64,000 bases of DNA from Heterotrichella gracilis (GCA_032358255.1 JAULBX010005554.1:62001-126000); one strand, 5' to 3'; counted from the stretch's first letter, positions 35,105 through 48,500 are shown. The notes: generated by a model not told the origin, from the sequence alone. Made by a program: numbers and translations.

Positions 35105-35535
35105 GTGCTGCATGCATGCAGTGTCCAAATCTTGAGCAATGAATGCCAATCTCTCTGAACAAATGCTTGTACCATATTGCATTGCCTAGGCATTGGTTGC
35201 CACTATGAAGGGTTTTTAGTAGCATTGGACCTGCATGCATGATTTGGGGTGTGCACTGGTGATGCACTGATCCTGATAAAGGCGATCCATCTCATTCTCA
35301 ATAATCCGGAGCCATATCAGTCTCCAAACTTCCAGCTGGATATATTTCTTTTGCGCACGCCAATGACAGAACATGATGGGCATGATAGCTGACACCTGTA
35401 TGCTCTACTGCGCGCTCTCCAGGTTGACCACATACCTGCGTACACCAAACCTCATTGAGCGTTGCAGTTTATTGCCAGGAATAAAGTTTTCCATGTTGCA
35501 GCCCGTCATGAATAATAAATGTTGGGAGTTTTCAC
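35105..35535. other. Convergent 3' flanks of eEFSec and CSN8
   Basis: 431 bp between two stop codons that face each other. Two ATGCATGC-type palindromes are present at 35111-35120 and 35232-35241. Nothing else recognised. Confidence 0.5.
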
Positions 35536-36738
35536 TTACTCTGTAAGCTGCTGCAAGTCTACCAAGCCAGCCCGTTCTTGTGCACTGTTTGCTTTTTTAT
35601 GAACCTGCATACACAGCACCCATCATAAACCGTATGAGATGGCACAATACAGCAAAATACTGTGTGACAATCACTGGCCATAGCCTTACCGTGAACAGCT
35701 CCGTGGCTGACTCCCACTCCCACCCTTGCTGCGTGGCCACTACATGGAAATATGAACGTTTAGAGGACACGTCACAACGCCTTGCAAGCCAACTGCTTGC
35801 AATCGCCTCCGATAGATGTGCCACAACTACCCAATACTAGCTACATACCTGTCTGCGCCTCCTCTTGAGACAGCCCAATGTATGAAGCCAGTTTGGGCAA
35901 CGATATGTCCACATATGCCGTAGACAACAGTTCCAGCGTTTTGGCCCTCGTAACCTCTGCCACCGCTGCAATCATGACTGCAGTACTGGGCGGCCATTCA
36001 TATGCGGTTAATGCATCCCAGACCCCCTGCGATACACATAGTTGGCAGTTTTGCATTTGACGTATGAGAAATTTGGTATAGTAGTCAAAGTGCCTTGTAA
36101 ATCAGGCTAAAAAGAGGAGAATAGGAGTGCGCACCCTGTAGTCATGGTTCCACAGGTGTTGCAGCACCCTGAATATTGCTTGTAGTTCTGGGGCCTGCGC
36201 ATAGCGAACATACTCATTGCAGCTTTTGGCTTCCATCTTAGGTACTGCCACAAGAATCCAGCGGGTTCTTTGCTAATGGGTCTGAACTTGGCTTTTGCCT
36301 ACCTGCTTTGCAGAGTCTGGTAGCCTCTTCCACAAGAACCTGGCGTCCTCCCTGAAAGGCATCCGGCATCCATCGGTCAAAGTTACCACAGTTATACCCA
36401 CTTATACAAAGCAGTGCAGCGAGAGTGGCAAGGAAGAACACATTCCAGCCAAACTGCGACATGCATGCATATACATGCAACGTGAGAGTGACAAATAGCG
36501 AGTACTCACAGTTCGTTGTTGTAAATGTGACCGAGAAGGTGGGAAGCAGCCGGCCAATCGGTCAGCACGTCCGGGTTGTCAGACTGTACAGCACAAGTGA
36601 TGGGATGAGACCGTGCCATACGCGCAAGCAGCGAACAAGTAAGAATAGCTGTACCTCCACTTCATATCGATCCAGTACGCCTGCCACCTTGTCAAATCTG
36701 CCGTCCTGAATGGCTTCATCAACCTCTGCTTGAGCCAT
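35536..36738 (-). CDS. CSN8: COP9 signalosome subunit 8 (CSN8)
   Basis: Seven exons in phase: 36738-36655, 36583-36510, 36351-36303, 36194-36135, 36026-35849, 35739-35690 and 35604-35536, for 187 residues, close to the usual size of CSN8. The COP9 signalosome removes NEDD8 from cullins. Family marks: EDARFLWKRLPDSAKQ, the ALTAYEWPPSTA segment, VTRAKTLELLSTAYVDISLP and LASYIGLSQEEA of the PCI/winged-helix region, a Trp-containing strand (GWEWESATELFTVHKK) and the C-terminal helix ending LVDLQQLTE. The introns are short (70-160 bases). Exon 3 is only 49 bases and exon 6 only 50. The homologous proteasome lid subunit Rpn12 is the main alternative, but the EDARFLWKR element and length favour CSN8. 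Confidence 0.92.
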
Positions 36739-37650
36739 CTGGGAGGAGACTTGACGCGTTTGTGGGTGTGGGCGAATCGCGGATGCTTGGCACTGCTCGT
36801 GATGTTTGTGATCACTACCGAATGGTCATACCCATGTGAACACGGAAAACCTTCTTGTAATTGAACTCGTTTTGCCTACGAATACAAGAGTATTTGTACC
36901 GTAGGCAACCACTTGTGCATGCATATTACCCGAAGTGAAGAAACCCTAGCCAATATCCTAGTCAATATCAATACCCTAAGCAATATCCTGGCCATGACCG
37001 TTACCGCATGAAGTGGCAGCCAATGAGGTCTTGGGCACGCCTCTCGAGTGATAGATTTAAAGTGCCAGAGAATACACTGAGGCCTTAGACCTTCACTCAA
37101 AAGTCTCGATAGAAATCGGGCCAAGCAGCTTCCAAACAACTGCTGGCTTAAAGCATGGGCCGGCCTTGAAAAACACCCACATGGTCAACGCTGCTGATAG
37201 TTGCAGTACTTACGCATATACTGGCAACAATGCACTGCAAATATTCACCATAGAGATGGATGCATCTTAGTGTGGATGCGTCATGGACATGAGTGCGCCA
37301 GGCACATTGGATGCCAGAAAGGCAGCCAACCGCAAGCATATGTGGTGCTGATCAATTACATACACTCTGCGATGCTGTTGTTGATGGGACGCACAACACA
37401 ATTTCCCACCCATGCACCCATGTGATTGTCACAGCATCAACATCTTGGCCTCAAAAGCCGCAACCCCTGGAGTTCTATTGTAAAGCTGTAACACCCTGAA
37501 CGAGCTGCAACAGCTGGACTGTTTGAGAGCTCCATTGTTTCCCTCCTAAATCTAAGACCTCTCACAGAAAGCAATCGATATTGGCTCAGCCCCTTGCGCA
37601 AACTACCTCACTCCCACCCAGAGCGCAAAAAATGCCATATTGATTAGCCG
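36739..37650. other. Intergenic, no gene seen
   Basis: Between CSN8's start and the stop of the cysteine-rich protein gene. A short series of ccctaa/ccta-type motifs (36940-36995, with aatatcct repeated) may be an eroded telomere-type repeat. Confidence 0.45.
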
Positions 37651-38710
37651 TCATCGTTTCCTTGCTGCGTCTATCTCAAGTGCGCACACCTGTGTGCATT
37701 CTGACAAACAGTACTGGCGCGACCGGAACCCTTCTTTGAACACAACTTTCGCCCCCCGCATTGTCAACGGGCCCAACCCAGGAGCACCTGCGCACGAGCA
37801 CAAGCACTACTCAACTTACGTGACACCAAGGCTCCAGGTGGTTCGTGCGCACCAACGCAGTGGCCTATATATGGTAGCACATGAATGTGCATTGTGTGTG
37901 CCGTCATGCAATACAAACTTGGTGCTTTGGCTGCTGCGTACCATCCCCGCCACGTATACAGGTTGGCACACACTTGCGGGTGCAGTCCTGGATCTCCTTG
38001 CCATTGATGCCTGACGATAGCTTGCTCAGGCTTGGCCCACGTGGCTCTGAATCTGTGGCCCAACAGGTGCAGTCAGTACATTATCTCATTTTTCGATGTG
38101 TACTACGCCATTCTACTATTCATGAAACATGCCTGCAGACTTCAGCGTTCCAGGGACGTTGACAAACGCATCCTCATCGTACTCTGGCGACACGCGGTTT
38201 CCCCCTTGAAATGGCTCATCTGCAGCGCAAGCGCCCACCATGCCCTGCATGCAGTGGGGCAATACAGTTACAGTTTGGGCATTTCCACTCACGGCGTAGC
38301 AATACCGCCCCTTCGATTAGTTCTAGGCGAGGAAGTGTATCCGTACCAGAGATAGTGCCAATGTCACAGTAACTGCAGCAAACTGCGCTCCAATCTTCTG
38401 ACAGGTGGGGTGGAGTGCGGTGCTTGGCCCACTTGAAAGCACCTTAGCCAAGACAGATAAATTGTGTCACCACAGGTCGTGCACAGACGCAAACATGGCT
38501 GGTCACTGGGTGTACGGTGCTGGAGTAACTGATATTTTAATAGAACCTATCAATAGGTCGTACCCGTAGAAGGCAAGTGGCGTTAATCCTTCCAACCCGT
38601 TGTCGCATGGTGTGATGGTGTGTGCATGACTGAGGTCGCAGTACCAGCACAGCTTTCTGATTCATTGAGCAAGGTCGTCCACCACTGCTCGCAAGCACAA
38701 TAGACATCAT
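37651..38710 (-). CDS. Conserved cysteine-rich plastid-type protein, function unknown
   Basis: Five exons in phase: 38710-38564, 38397-38347, 38244-38133, 38052-37942 and 37787-37651, for 185 residues. The first 50 residues are rich in Ser, Arg, Thr and His with no acids (MMSIVLASSGGRPCSM...), as in a chloroplast transit peptide. A hydrophobic stretch (AQFAAVTVTLALSL) follows, which could be a membrane anchor or thylakoid-transfer signal. The mature part starts GACAADEPFQGGNRV and carries INGKEIQDCTRKCVPTCIRG, then VVFKEGFRSRQYCLSECTQV. These Cys-x3-Cys-x3-Cys and Cys-x3-Cys spacings resemble a conserved family I recall from plants and green algae; I cannot name a function. The intron after exon 3 uses a GC donor (CTGCAG|gcatgt). 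A metal- or disulfide-binding role is only a guess. Confidence 0.85.
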
Positions 38711-39395
38711 TTATCACCCAACCACCAGAGGCTTCTAGCTGCTCCGTTGTCCCTGCGTTTGGTCAGTTGAAAGCGCCTATACGAATGCATGCATGCATAG
38801 ACATGTCAAGTGCAATGCAAAAATGGCCAGGGAACTCAAAGCCCCAGTTGCTGCTAGCGTTGTGTAATGTTATCGTATGTGTATATTAGCTTTGGTGACA
38901 GCTTGATGGGTTCCTGTTGGCCTCTCGCCGCACTAAAGCCTTGCTCAAACCACCGCCAAGTGTGGTGGCGGGTGTTTCCACACTGCCCTCTTGAGCAAGC
39001 AGTGTTTGAACTGGACAAACGGTCAGATAAAGGACCTTGCCGTCTCTCCGGAAAGGTGCTGTCAAGGAAGAACGTATCGCAGTGCCCCATAACACGTGTG
39101 CGCCAACCCAGCTCTGGGTGTATGTACTTGCATGCCAGTGTATAATTCAGTTTCAGTGCATTCAAGCATGCCAATGCATTTCGGGAGCTGACTGCTGTAG
39201 GACGCCGGGACTGTTGTGTCACATATGCGTTTATAAGTAAAATCTGGCTGCCTACGTGCACTGATGATCACCTTGTAAAGTGCGTATGCGCCCGTCAGGT
39301 GGCCCCAACAACTGTATGCATGCAAACACAGCGCTGCTTCTCGTCGAACAGCAATGCCCAGACCTCTTGTAACATAGCAGACCCAATAACCAGCC
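38711..39395. promoter_or_regulatory. Bidirectional upstream region
   Basis: 685 bp between head-to-head genes. It has an ATGCATGCATGCAT run at 38786-38798. A frame at 38990-39110 is open on plus, but no exon chain or family match supports it. An extra 5' exon of the VASt gene (for example a GRAM domain) was looked for and not found. Confidence 0.4.
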
Positions 39396-41333
39396 ATGGT
39401 GAAGGAGATAACCGCAGTCAGGACAATATGTGGAGCAACTGCCAAGGTATGGGTGGGACTACTGGATCGCCCAAATATGTGCAACCTAGTGAGCATCGGC
39501 CGTATACCCCCTCCACCATCACCACCACCACCACCACCACCACTGCATTCTGAACCCGCACTACTGGGACCACGTACATCACACTGGGGTTCAGAAATAA
39601 GCGCCTGGGACCACCCATGTGCAGGATGTCTTCAAGCTGGTCATTGCAGACGAGCGGGCGATGAAACAGTACTATAAGGTTGCCAATGGTGATGCTTCAG
39701 CTGAGGTTGGGCCTTGGGTGGGAACGTGCCGCACTGTGCAGTTCACCAAGCGGGTGCAGGCCCCTGAGTTCATCAAGAAGTTAATCGGTGTGTTGCTGGT
39801 TGGATAGGGTACAGCTCCAGCTGGAGCTTGAACTTCAATTTGTCATTCCGTTCTCAGGCGCCATCCCATGGATCAATAGCCGCACTGTTACATGCTGTGC
39901 CAGTAACCTCCAGCAGCACGGCAAAGGACCAGGCACTGTTTCCTGTCACACTCTCCCAAGACTTCATCAATCTGCACTATCCTGCTAGTAGTAGGCTGCT
40001 ACATACCAGGTTCTCCTGCTGCAGGCACCGAGAACATCCACATTCAGGAGCTGCAGGAGGTTCGCCACGAGGCCAATGGCGTCATCGTGTACACCTCCAA
40101 TCCCCAACCGCAGATCTCTATTGCCTCCATGATCAGCAGCACTGTCACCTTTGTGCTTGCCACCGGCACTGGAGCTGACTGCGAGGTACACGTGCACCCC
40201 AACAGCACATGCCGAGCACACGTACATTGCTGTGGGAGCAGCAGGGTTTTAATACATTGGCATGCTTGTTCCCCAGCATGCGCCTATCAGCATAATTTAC
40301 TGTTGGCTGGTTGCTCACTGCCTGGTTTCACCTGCTCGTAATGTAGATCACAGCAACAGTCATGGTCAAGGCTTTGGGTCCTTGGGGCCTGCAAGGCACC
40401 ATAGAGGGGTTCATGGCGGGTGAGGCCAAACAGGCATTGGATGGGTTCCTGGACTTCATAGAGCAAGTCTGCAGCACGGTACGGTAATCTTTGCTCTCGT
40501 GATGGTCCTTAGCTTTGCATGGCAGCCAGATGGCAGCCACCTTTATTGTCGTATTTGTATATCACATGGGAAATCATGCAGCCCGAGCGCATGGTCCATG
40601 CCATGCATCTCGCTGCCATGTGGGCGGCTGCTAACCACTACAGCATGTGATTTGCAGGGCCTGGAGGGGTTGGAGCCTGGATCCCATGGGTCAGATGCCG
40701 AGCAGTTTGTGGATGCATTTGACGATGGCAAGTCAGTGATGTCGGGTTCAGTCCAGAGCGATGAACCCATCCCCACATCGGTGGCCTTTGTCAGCAATGG
40801 GGGTGTCGGTGACGGGCTGTGGAACGAGGTGGAGCCTGAGAGCCTGACCTTTGAGGAGCAGCACTTCATGTACCTCAAGAGCATGACCAGCAGCTTGCGC
40901 TACACTTGCAAAATGCTGGCGAGCATGGACCAGAGGTAGGGACTGTTGCGCACACGCATGGTGCTGTCTTTACCATACGGTTGCATGTGCCTCGATTTGC
41001 ACGACTGCTGAGCATTGTAATCCATTTGAGATTACCACTCCCGATCCCTGCTCTACCACGAAGCTGGCATTTGGTCCACCAGCATTGCCCCCATGCTTCC
41101 CTTGGTTTGGTAGCTGACGTAAGGCATCTCGCAGGATGTCCCAGATGGAGACGGACATGGCCGCCATGGCGACAGCCCTTGCGCCCCCCAGGCACAGCAG
41201 GCGGCGGGGGTGGCGGTCCTCGTCGCACGTTGCTGTGGCATGCGGTGCCGCCGTGGCAGGGGCCGCTGCTGCAGCGGCATGCATTTGGGCGGTGCAGCGC
41301 AGGCAGCCCGCGTTGCCTTTGAGAGGTTTTTGA
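39396..41333 (+). CDS. VASt-domain protein with C-terminal membrane anchor
   Basis: Six exons in phase: 39396-39446, 39625-39787, 40025-40185, 40347-40478, 40658-40935 and 41135-41333, for 327 residues. The first two-thirds fit the VASt (StAR-like, steroidogenic) domain of GRAM/Lam/Aster proteins that bind sterols at membrane contacts: VRTICGATAKDVFKLVIAD, GPWVGTCRTVQFTKRV, NGVIVYTSNPQPQ and IEGFMAGEAKQALDGFLDFI. A central acidic linker and a helix (FEEQHFMYLKSMTSSL) precede a single C-terminal membrane segment (VAVACGAAVAGAAAAAACIW) with a basic tail. No GRAM domain was found upstream, so either the gene lacks it or its exons were missed. Lipid-transfer function is inferred from the family. 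Confidence 0.82.
39514..39543. repeat. (CAC)n microsatellite
   Basis: accatcaccaccaccaccac continuing to 39543, inside intron 1 of the VASt gene. Confidence 0.9.
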
Positions 41334-42507
41334 GTGTTTTGCTGCTGTATTTTGTGTGAACGAGCTGTCTTGTGAGGTGGCAGGTACTCCTAGTCCAGGC
41401 ACTAGTCCGATGGCCACTGCTATTTTTGTTCCGTGTGTGAGACAGATATGTTGACTTGTTGACTGCAGTACTATAAATATTCGAGGCACAGGTGACAAGG
41501 TGTGCGCAGGGTTTCAGTGAGACAAAACTCAGGCCTTAGGGTGTATGCTGACAACCTATTTGGACCCGGTGTGCACTGGCGCGTAGGCATGTAGGCATTG
41601 CCTGTGCAGTACACTGATTGGTCTACACCTTTTGGGTACAATTGTATTTTTACTTGCTACCAGTTTTTTGAAGTCTTTCACTGGGGGGTTAGCTTTTCAG
41701 AACCTGCAGTGGGCTAGGTGCAGCATCAAATCGTTACTCCCCATAACACTGTCCCATATCATCAAAGGGGAGTTGCTGAATCCTTTAGCCATTTTGAGCG
41801 CCATAAACGCTTTTATACCTTGTCATATTCTGTCTGAAAATTGTTGGGTTTTTTCTGTGCTGGCCGGGCCTAGAATGAGCATACTAGACATGAGCACATG
41901 CATGCACTGGCATATGCATGCAAATGTAATGCATAGTTCAACCTATACAAGCGCTATTGCTTTGCTTACTTGACGCGAGTTACCTTCCAGAATTGACAGA
42001 ATTTTAAAAGCCCGCTGGCCTCGCACCAAAGGGCAGTTGCTCATCGCAAGAAAAGGCTCGACAGCGATGCATGCATGCATATGCCAGTCGCTTTGGTGCC
42101 AGAACAACGTTTGTACGCAGAACCAGCGCAGAACCTCTTCACCTTGCCTGAAACACGGTATTAAGCAGCACAATGAGATTGATTTCGTACAGTAACGATA
42201 TATATCTTGGCTTTTGTGTCACTCTGTCCTTTTGAGTGTTCTGCTTTGTGGGCGAACCAGCGACCAGCGACCTTTGGAGTTTGTCAGAGGGTTCTCACCT
42301 CTCGTTTAACCCCAGTTTACGAACACAAACAATTCCATTGCTGTATCTTCTGTGCCCTTTTACACCTCGGTGCGTTATTGGATGCAAAGTCTCTGACATA
42401 CACTAACTTTTGGGCATTGGACAAGGCGCTGGTGCCACCACTGGTGGACTCCACCCCTGATTGCTGCCCCCTATTATTGAGCGGCTTTCCGCTCTTTGTT
42501 CCCAACG
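41334..42507. other. Intergenic, no gene seen
   Basis: 1.2 kb between the VASt and M16 genes, both on plus. It contains ATGCATGC clusters at 41909-41922 and 42067-42080. No protein-like chain found. Confidence 0.5.
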
Positions 42508-45500
42508 ATGGTGTTCATCAAGCCCAAGCTGGACAAGGTGGACTACAAGTTCATCAGCCTGAGCAATGGCTTGAGAGCCCTGCTTTGCAGTGACCCAGAA
42601 ACCGACAAGGCCAGTGGGGCAATGGATGTACGTACAGAAACCTCGGAGCTGACTTGTCTGACGTGACCTGCGAACAGCCCTGCTGCCCAGTTGCATCGCA
42701 AGAAGTGCATATGCATGCATCAAGCACATGTGAGGCATGGCACTGTTTCGCCACCCATGTCATGGTGTGCAGGTGCGGGTAGGCAGCATGCTGGATCCTG
42801 ATGAGCTTCCAGGACTTGCCCACTTCCTAGAGCACATGCTGTTCTATGCCTCCACAAAATACCCAGAAGAGGAGTGAGTACATGGGACATTGCATCGAAC
42901 ACACAATAAGGGAATGGCATCGGAAGCTCTTGCTCGCACATTCAATACACTCCATGGACCACGGGTATTTAAGTGTATTTACTATGATGGTTAGTGATCT
43001 TCCGGCGTAGAGTCGCCCAGCTGCATTTGTCAGCTGCGTAAACATGCATCACTGTTCCCTGCTCAATTTCCGCTGAGAAAGTGTTGTAATAAGCCCGTAA
43101 AATTGACCATGTGGGTATTCTGCAGTGCCTATTCCAAGTACATCACAGAGCATGGTGGCCACACCAATGCCTACACCTCAGCTGAGAGCACCAACTACCA
43201 CTTTGATGTGAACCACGACCACCTCGAGGAGGCTCTTGACCGCTTTGCGCAGTTCTTCATTTCCCCGCTCATATCAGCAGATGGCGTGGAGAGGGAGGTC
43301 AAAGCTGTCGATTCAGAGTAAGTGGGGCGGGGTACAGATGTTGTCACATGCACTCCCTGTTAGCAGGGACGCTATGGTGTGGCTATTTGCAGAGTTAAAA
43401 TATGAGCCGCCCAGTGCATGCCGCTCCCCGATACAGGCATGCAGATCATGTTTTAATTGTTCAATGACCATATCAATATTCGCCATTGTACTCTTTAACT
43501 AAGAGAAAACCTTTCCCTGGTCTTGCAGGAATGGCAAGAATCTCAACAGTGACATGTGGAAGGACTATCAGGTACGCCTTCAAACTTGGACAAAAAGTTT
43601 AGCATGAGGTTTGCTAGGCATGCGCTGACACGGAGAATGTGCCTGCAGCTCTGGAAGCACACTTCCAATCCAGACCATCCATTCTACAAATTCTTCACAG
43701 GCAATCTCCAGACGCTGCTGACTGAACCAAGGTATGTTTGATCTATTCGTCACTTGGGCTACTGCACCCCACATAGTCACAGATTGGGGCACAACATTAA
43801 TGCACACATGCATGCAGCCATATCACAGGTTTACATCGGGGCCATTTTTCCTGCAATGTTCTTGCTGTTCTCCACTGAAGAGTTTTTTGCGACGGAGCGC
43901 GTTCATTATGAGCCACTCATTGTGTTTCTGCCTCTGTGTGTCGGATGCCTGTGGTGCACTAATTGCTTGGAGTGAGTGGGCTCTGGCAGGATTATCTGCC
44001 CTGCTCTCACAATAACGCCCTACTTCTCAGATCAAAGGGGATTGACCCACATTCTCGCGTTGTGGATTTTTATCGGGATCACTACTCCTCCAACCTCATG
44101 TGCCTGGTGGTGTATGGGAGGGAGCCTGTGGAGGAGCTGGAGCGCATGGTGCTGGACAGGTTTGAAGCGGTGCCAAACGTCAACAAAACACCCGCAGTGC
44201 TGCCAGGTACGGCATCTGCAACACGTCAACGATGCGTGGGTTCAGAACTGTTAACACGTGCACTAACAGCAATGCATCCCATTCACCGTTACACATCATC
44301 ACGGATTGGCATGGGTTGCATTTATGTCCTGCTTGTGCCACGTGAGCGCGTCGTGATTGTTATTGCCACAAATCGCTCGTGCTGTTTGGGGAACCGCTGA
44401 CTCATAGGGTTGAGCAAATGGATAAGGGTCCGCACCATACGTGCAGCTGACCCATATTAGTTCTTCATTGTGAAGGGTGAGCACTTGATTACTCAAACTG
44501 CGAGGAAGCGCGTGTGAATGCTGGATTCGCCATGCCTGCAGATGACGTCATCACTGAGGAGCAGGTGAACAAGCTCATCAAATGGGTCCCGGAGCAGGAG
44601 GGCCACAAAATCGAGATCCAATGGGCGGTGCCCCCCTCCCAGCCGGTGTACCGTGCGGCCCCATGCAACTACATAAGCCACCTGCTTGGGTGAGCATCTG
44701 TGCATTCAAATGTGTCGGACAGATTTGTTGAGTACTGTGTGCCAATGGGCTTGGACACATGGTGCAGCATGTCGCGCGTGCGGCAAGGCCCCACCTTATA
44801 GAATGCTTAAATGACCCACAATGCATCATCATGGCACAAACCCTGATGTATGTGACTGTGAAAGCGCTGGCTGGCTGACTGATCCTGCTTTGCTTAACAC
44901 CATGGGTACCCCGCCACCGCTCATGGATAAAACTGGCCTTGGCGTGTAGGCACGAGGGAGAAGGCAGCGTGTTCTCACTGCTCAAGCGCAATGGCTGGGC
45001 CACTGCCCTGTACTCTGGGGAGAGCCATGCATCCTTCAGCACCAAGTCCTTCTTCATGTGCAAGATCCACCTGACGGATGAAGGTGTGCCTCCTGATGCT
45101 ATTGTTCAATTGTAACGTTTCCATGTACACCCACATTTCCGAAGGTTTAGTTCAGTCGCTCACGTACTATTTAAACCCATTCCTTCTCTTTACACGGTGA
45201 CAATCATGTTGCAAGCGTTTTAGGGTCAATGCAACATCAAATTTACTCCCAAGTGATTGACCTTTAATGGTTATTAATTGATTTTTAATGCTCCATGTGC
45301 GTGTTACAGGGCAGCAGCATGTGGGTGAAGTCTTGGCCGTTGTCTTCCAGTACTTGGCCCTGGTCAAGTCACAAGGGGTGAGTCAGGAGTTGTACGATGA
45401 GTACAAGGCGCTGCAGGAGATGCGCTTCCAGTTCAGGGACAAGCAGCAGCCATACAACTACGCCACCTCGCTTGCAAGGGACATGCAGGTATTGAATGCA

Positions 45501-48500
45501 ACCGTAATGGAGCATTGTTGTCACCACAACCGCGCACCCCAGTCCACAAGTTAAAATAGCAAATGGCAGCGTGTTTCACACTAAGTTATCGACTCTTGTA
45601 AGACCATGGCCTTAGAAATGTACCGCATGCATATGCACCTTTTTTCTTGTGTGCACTAAACTAACAAGAGCAATGTTTGTTTTCCAGCTCCATGAGGACG
45701 AGGACCTGCTGCTGGGTATGTACCACGTGCCCCAGGAGTACAGGCCCGACCTCATCCAGGCGGTTTTGAATGAGCTGCTGCCCAGGAAGGCGCGGATCAT
45801 GTGGTGCTCCAAAACGTTCCAGGTGCCCGCTTGTGCATGTGACCTGAGCATTGTTAGCCAAGTTTCTCACAAATTTGGTTTAAACTTATACGCCCAAGGC
45901 TTCGAACAGGTTGTTCGTGCCGTGTGTGGAGCCCTCAACTCGCTGAACATGCAGATTCTTACTTTCACAATCCGCTCCGGCTATTTTGCCCATTGCGTGC
46001 CTAATGTCGCACCTTACCAACAATACCGTACTGCGGGCACAAACCTTGCTGTGATGGGCAATCAAATGGTAAGCAACCTGCCCATGTTGCACAGGAGCAC
46101 TGTACAGAGTCAGAGCCATGGTACGACACCAAGTACCTGCAGACCAGCATCCCCACGGACTGGCTGGAGCTGTGGGAAGCAACTGAATCAAACGAATCCT
46201 TGCGGCTGCCAAAACCCAACCCATTCATCCCCTCAGATTTCTCGCTGATCAAGGTACATGGTGCATTTCACTGCAGCTCATGTTGGTGCACTTATTCATG
46301 CTTCTCTGTCTTGATTTTATAAATACGATTTTCAGTGAGTTTTTCAAATATATATTAACGACACTGGATTCCAAGAACCTGTATACTATTGTATTCACTG
46401 CTTGGCCTGCATCTTGCATGCAGGTGGACAGCGATGGTTCAAAAGAGCCACAAGTCGTCCTGCTGAACAACCTTATCAAGCTGTGGCACAGGCCCAACAT
46501 CACGCATGATACGCCAAAGGGGTGTGTGCTGCTGGAATTCTCGTCCCCAGAAGCATACAACACACCAGCTAATGCAGTCCTCGCAAGATTGTTCACAGAA
46601 ATGGTGGCTGACTATCTGAATGAGGTGAGAATCCGGCCCATACCAACATGGGCTGCAACACCTGCTTTTCAGCCTTGGCATATTCCTTAATAAGAACACT
46701 GAATGCACAGCAATACTGATGGTTTCACTTCATTCCAGGTGGCCTATGATGCAGAATTGGCTGGTTTGGCCTACCATGTTTCAAGCTCAGTCAAGGGGTT
46801 GAAGCTGACAGTCTCTGGGTACAGCCACAAGCTGCTGGAGTTCCTCCACTACATCATCGACCAAGTGGTGTCATTCAGTGTCAGAAGCGAGAGGTTTGCT
46901 ATCGTGCAAGAGAAGCTGCGCAAGGATTACCAGAACATGAAGTGCGCTCCTCTATCTTTGGCATGCTGTGAAGGATATATCTACCAGCTGCTGTTCCTTC
47001 TGTATTGTATGCCTATTGTGCAGGGCAGTTGCCCACTCTAAGCATGCAAGGTTGAGTGGTTGTGTCACTGTTTGTGTAGGTACGACCAGCCTTACCAGCG
47101 CGGCCTGTACAACACCTCTGTGCTACTGGAAGCCAAGAGGTGGCACGTGGACCAGTACATGGCTGTGATTGACAAGCTCACGCCGGCAGATCTCGCAGCC
47201 TTTGCCCCACGGCTGATGCAGCGGTGCTTCATTGAGGGGTACGTGACAGGCAACATCACGAGCGGCCAGGCGCTCGGCGCCGCGGAGAGATTGCAGCAGG
47301 TGCGCATGCTACTGCAACTGCCCTATTGGCACACAACAGAAAGGCACTCTGCCATGCCCCGCTCTTCTTATGTTCTGCTTACTTCAGATGTGCCATGATA
47401 GGGTGAATGATTACAAGGGGACTGCTCTACGAGCGGTGCCCCTGTTAATGCACCAGCTTATAGCCGCTGTTCTTACGTCGTGTGTTGCAATCATCGTTGT
47501 CTGATGATTTTTATAATTGTGTTAAGAAAATATTTAAAGAAAAATGACAAAAACAAAAATTAAATGAAATTGCCCCTACAGGCCCTGCAGCATGAGGCGC
47601 TGTTCCCCGCTGAGCTTGTGGAGCGGCGTGTGGTCAAGCTGCCAGTTGGCTGCAGCTACCTGCTATCCGAGGCTGGCCCAAATCCACAGAACGACAACTC
47701 TGCAGCTGTGCTGCTGTACCAGGTGGGGCCCCACTCAGCACAGCATGAGCAACTCTTCATTTTTCTTATTACACTTTTGCATGCCCAAGTCTAGCAAGGA
47801 ACATCCAGGGCATGAAGCATGGAAGATGTTGCCGCATGTATATTTAAACGGTTTTATCTGCATTTCAATTTACTGCTGCACACCCACAAATTTGGTCAGG
47901 CCGCAAAATGCCGTCCGCAGGTTGGTACAGATGATCTGCACCTCAATGTGCTGGCAGAGCTGCTGGTTCAGGTTGCCAAGCGGGATGCCTTCCACCAGTT
48001 GCGCACTGTGGAGCAGCTGGGCTACATTGTCTTCTTGACCACCTTCTCCCATCACTCTGTGCGCAGCATTGTGCTGATCCTGCAGTCGACTGCGTTCACT
48101 GCCCCGCATCTAGACGGCAGGGTTGAGGCTTTCCTGGAGCAGTTCAGCTCAAAGCTTCAAGGTGACGATGAATTATATTGACTTCCATCTTCAATATTGC
48201 GTGACCAGTAGAACTGCAGAGCTGATGCAATCCAAGAACTCAGCATGGATGTCTTGGCTGGTACACATTGGACATTTGCGCGGTCCTGTTGCTGGGACTA
48301 GTCCCCATGCTCCACCATACAGTTGCATCAGGATAGCACTAATTGTCTCCTCTGGGCAGTCTGATGGATGGTCAATTATTGCACCATGCAGTAATGGACC
48401 GCGAGGAGTTTGATGCACAAGTGACTGAGCTCTCCAAGGCCAAGCTGGAGAAGCCCAAGTCGCTGAACCAGGAGGCCATGCGGGACTGGCGGGAGATTGA

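Noticed and set aside
38867-39145. Plus-strand frame upstream of the VASt gene as a possible GRAM domain exon
   Set aside because: No GRAM signature and no phase-consistent junction to 39396.
39858-39990. Open stretch starting GAIPWINSRTVTCC after an AG, as an extra exon of the VASt gene
   Set aside because: Joining exon 2 directly to 40025 keeps the phase and the VASt alignment, whereas this piece ends in a stop before any suitable donor.
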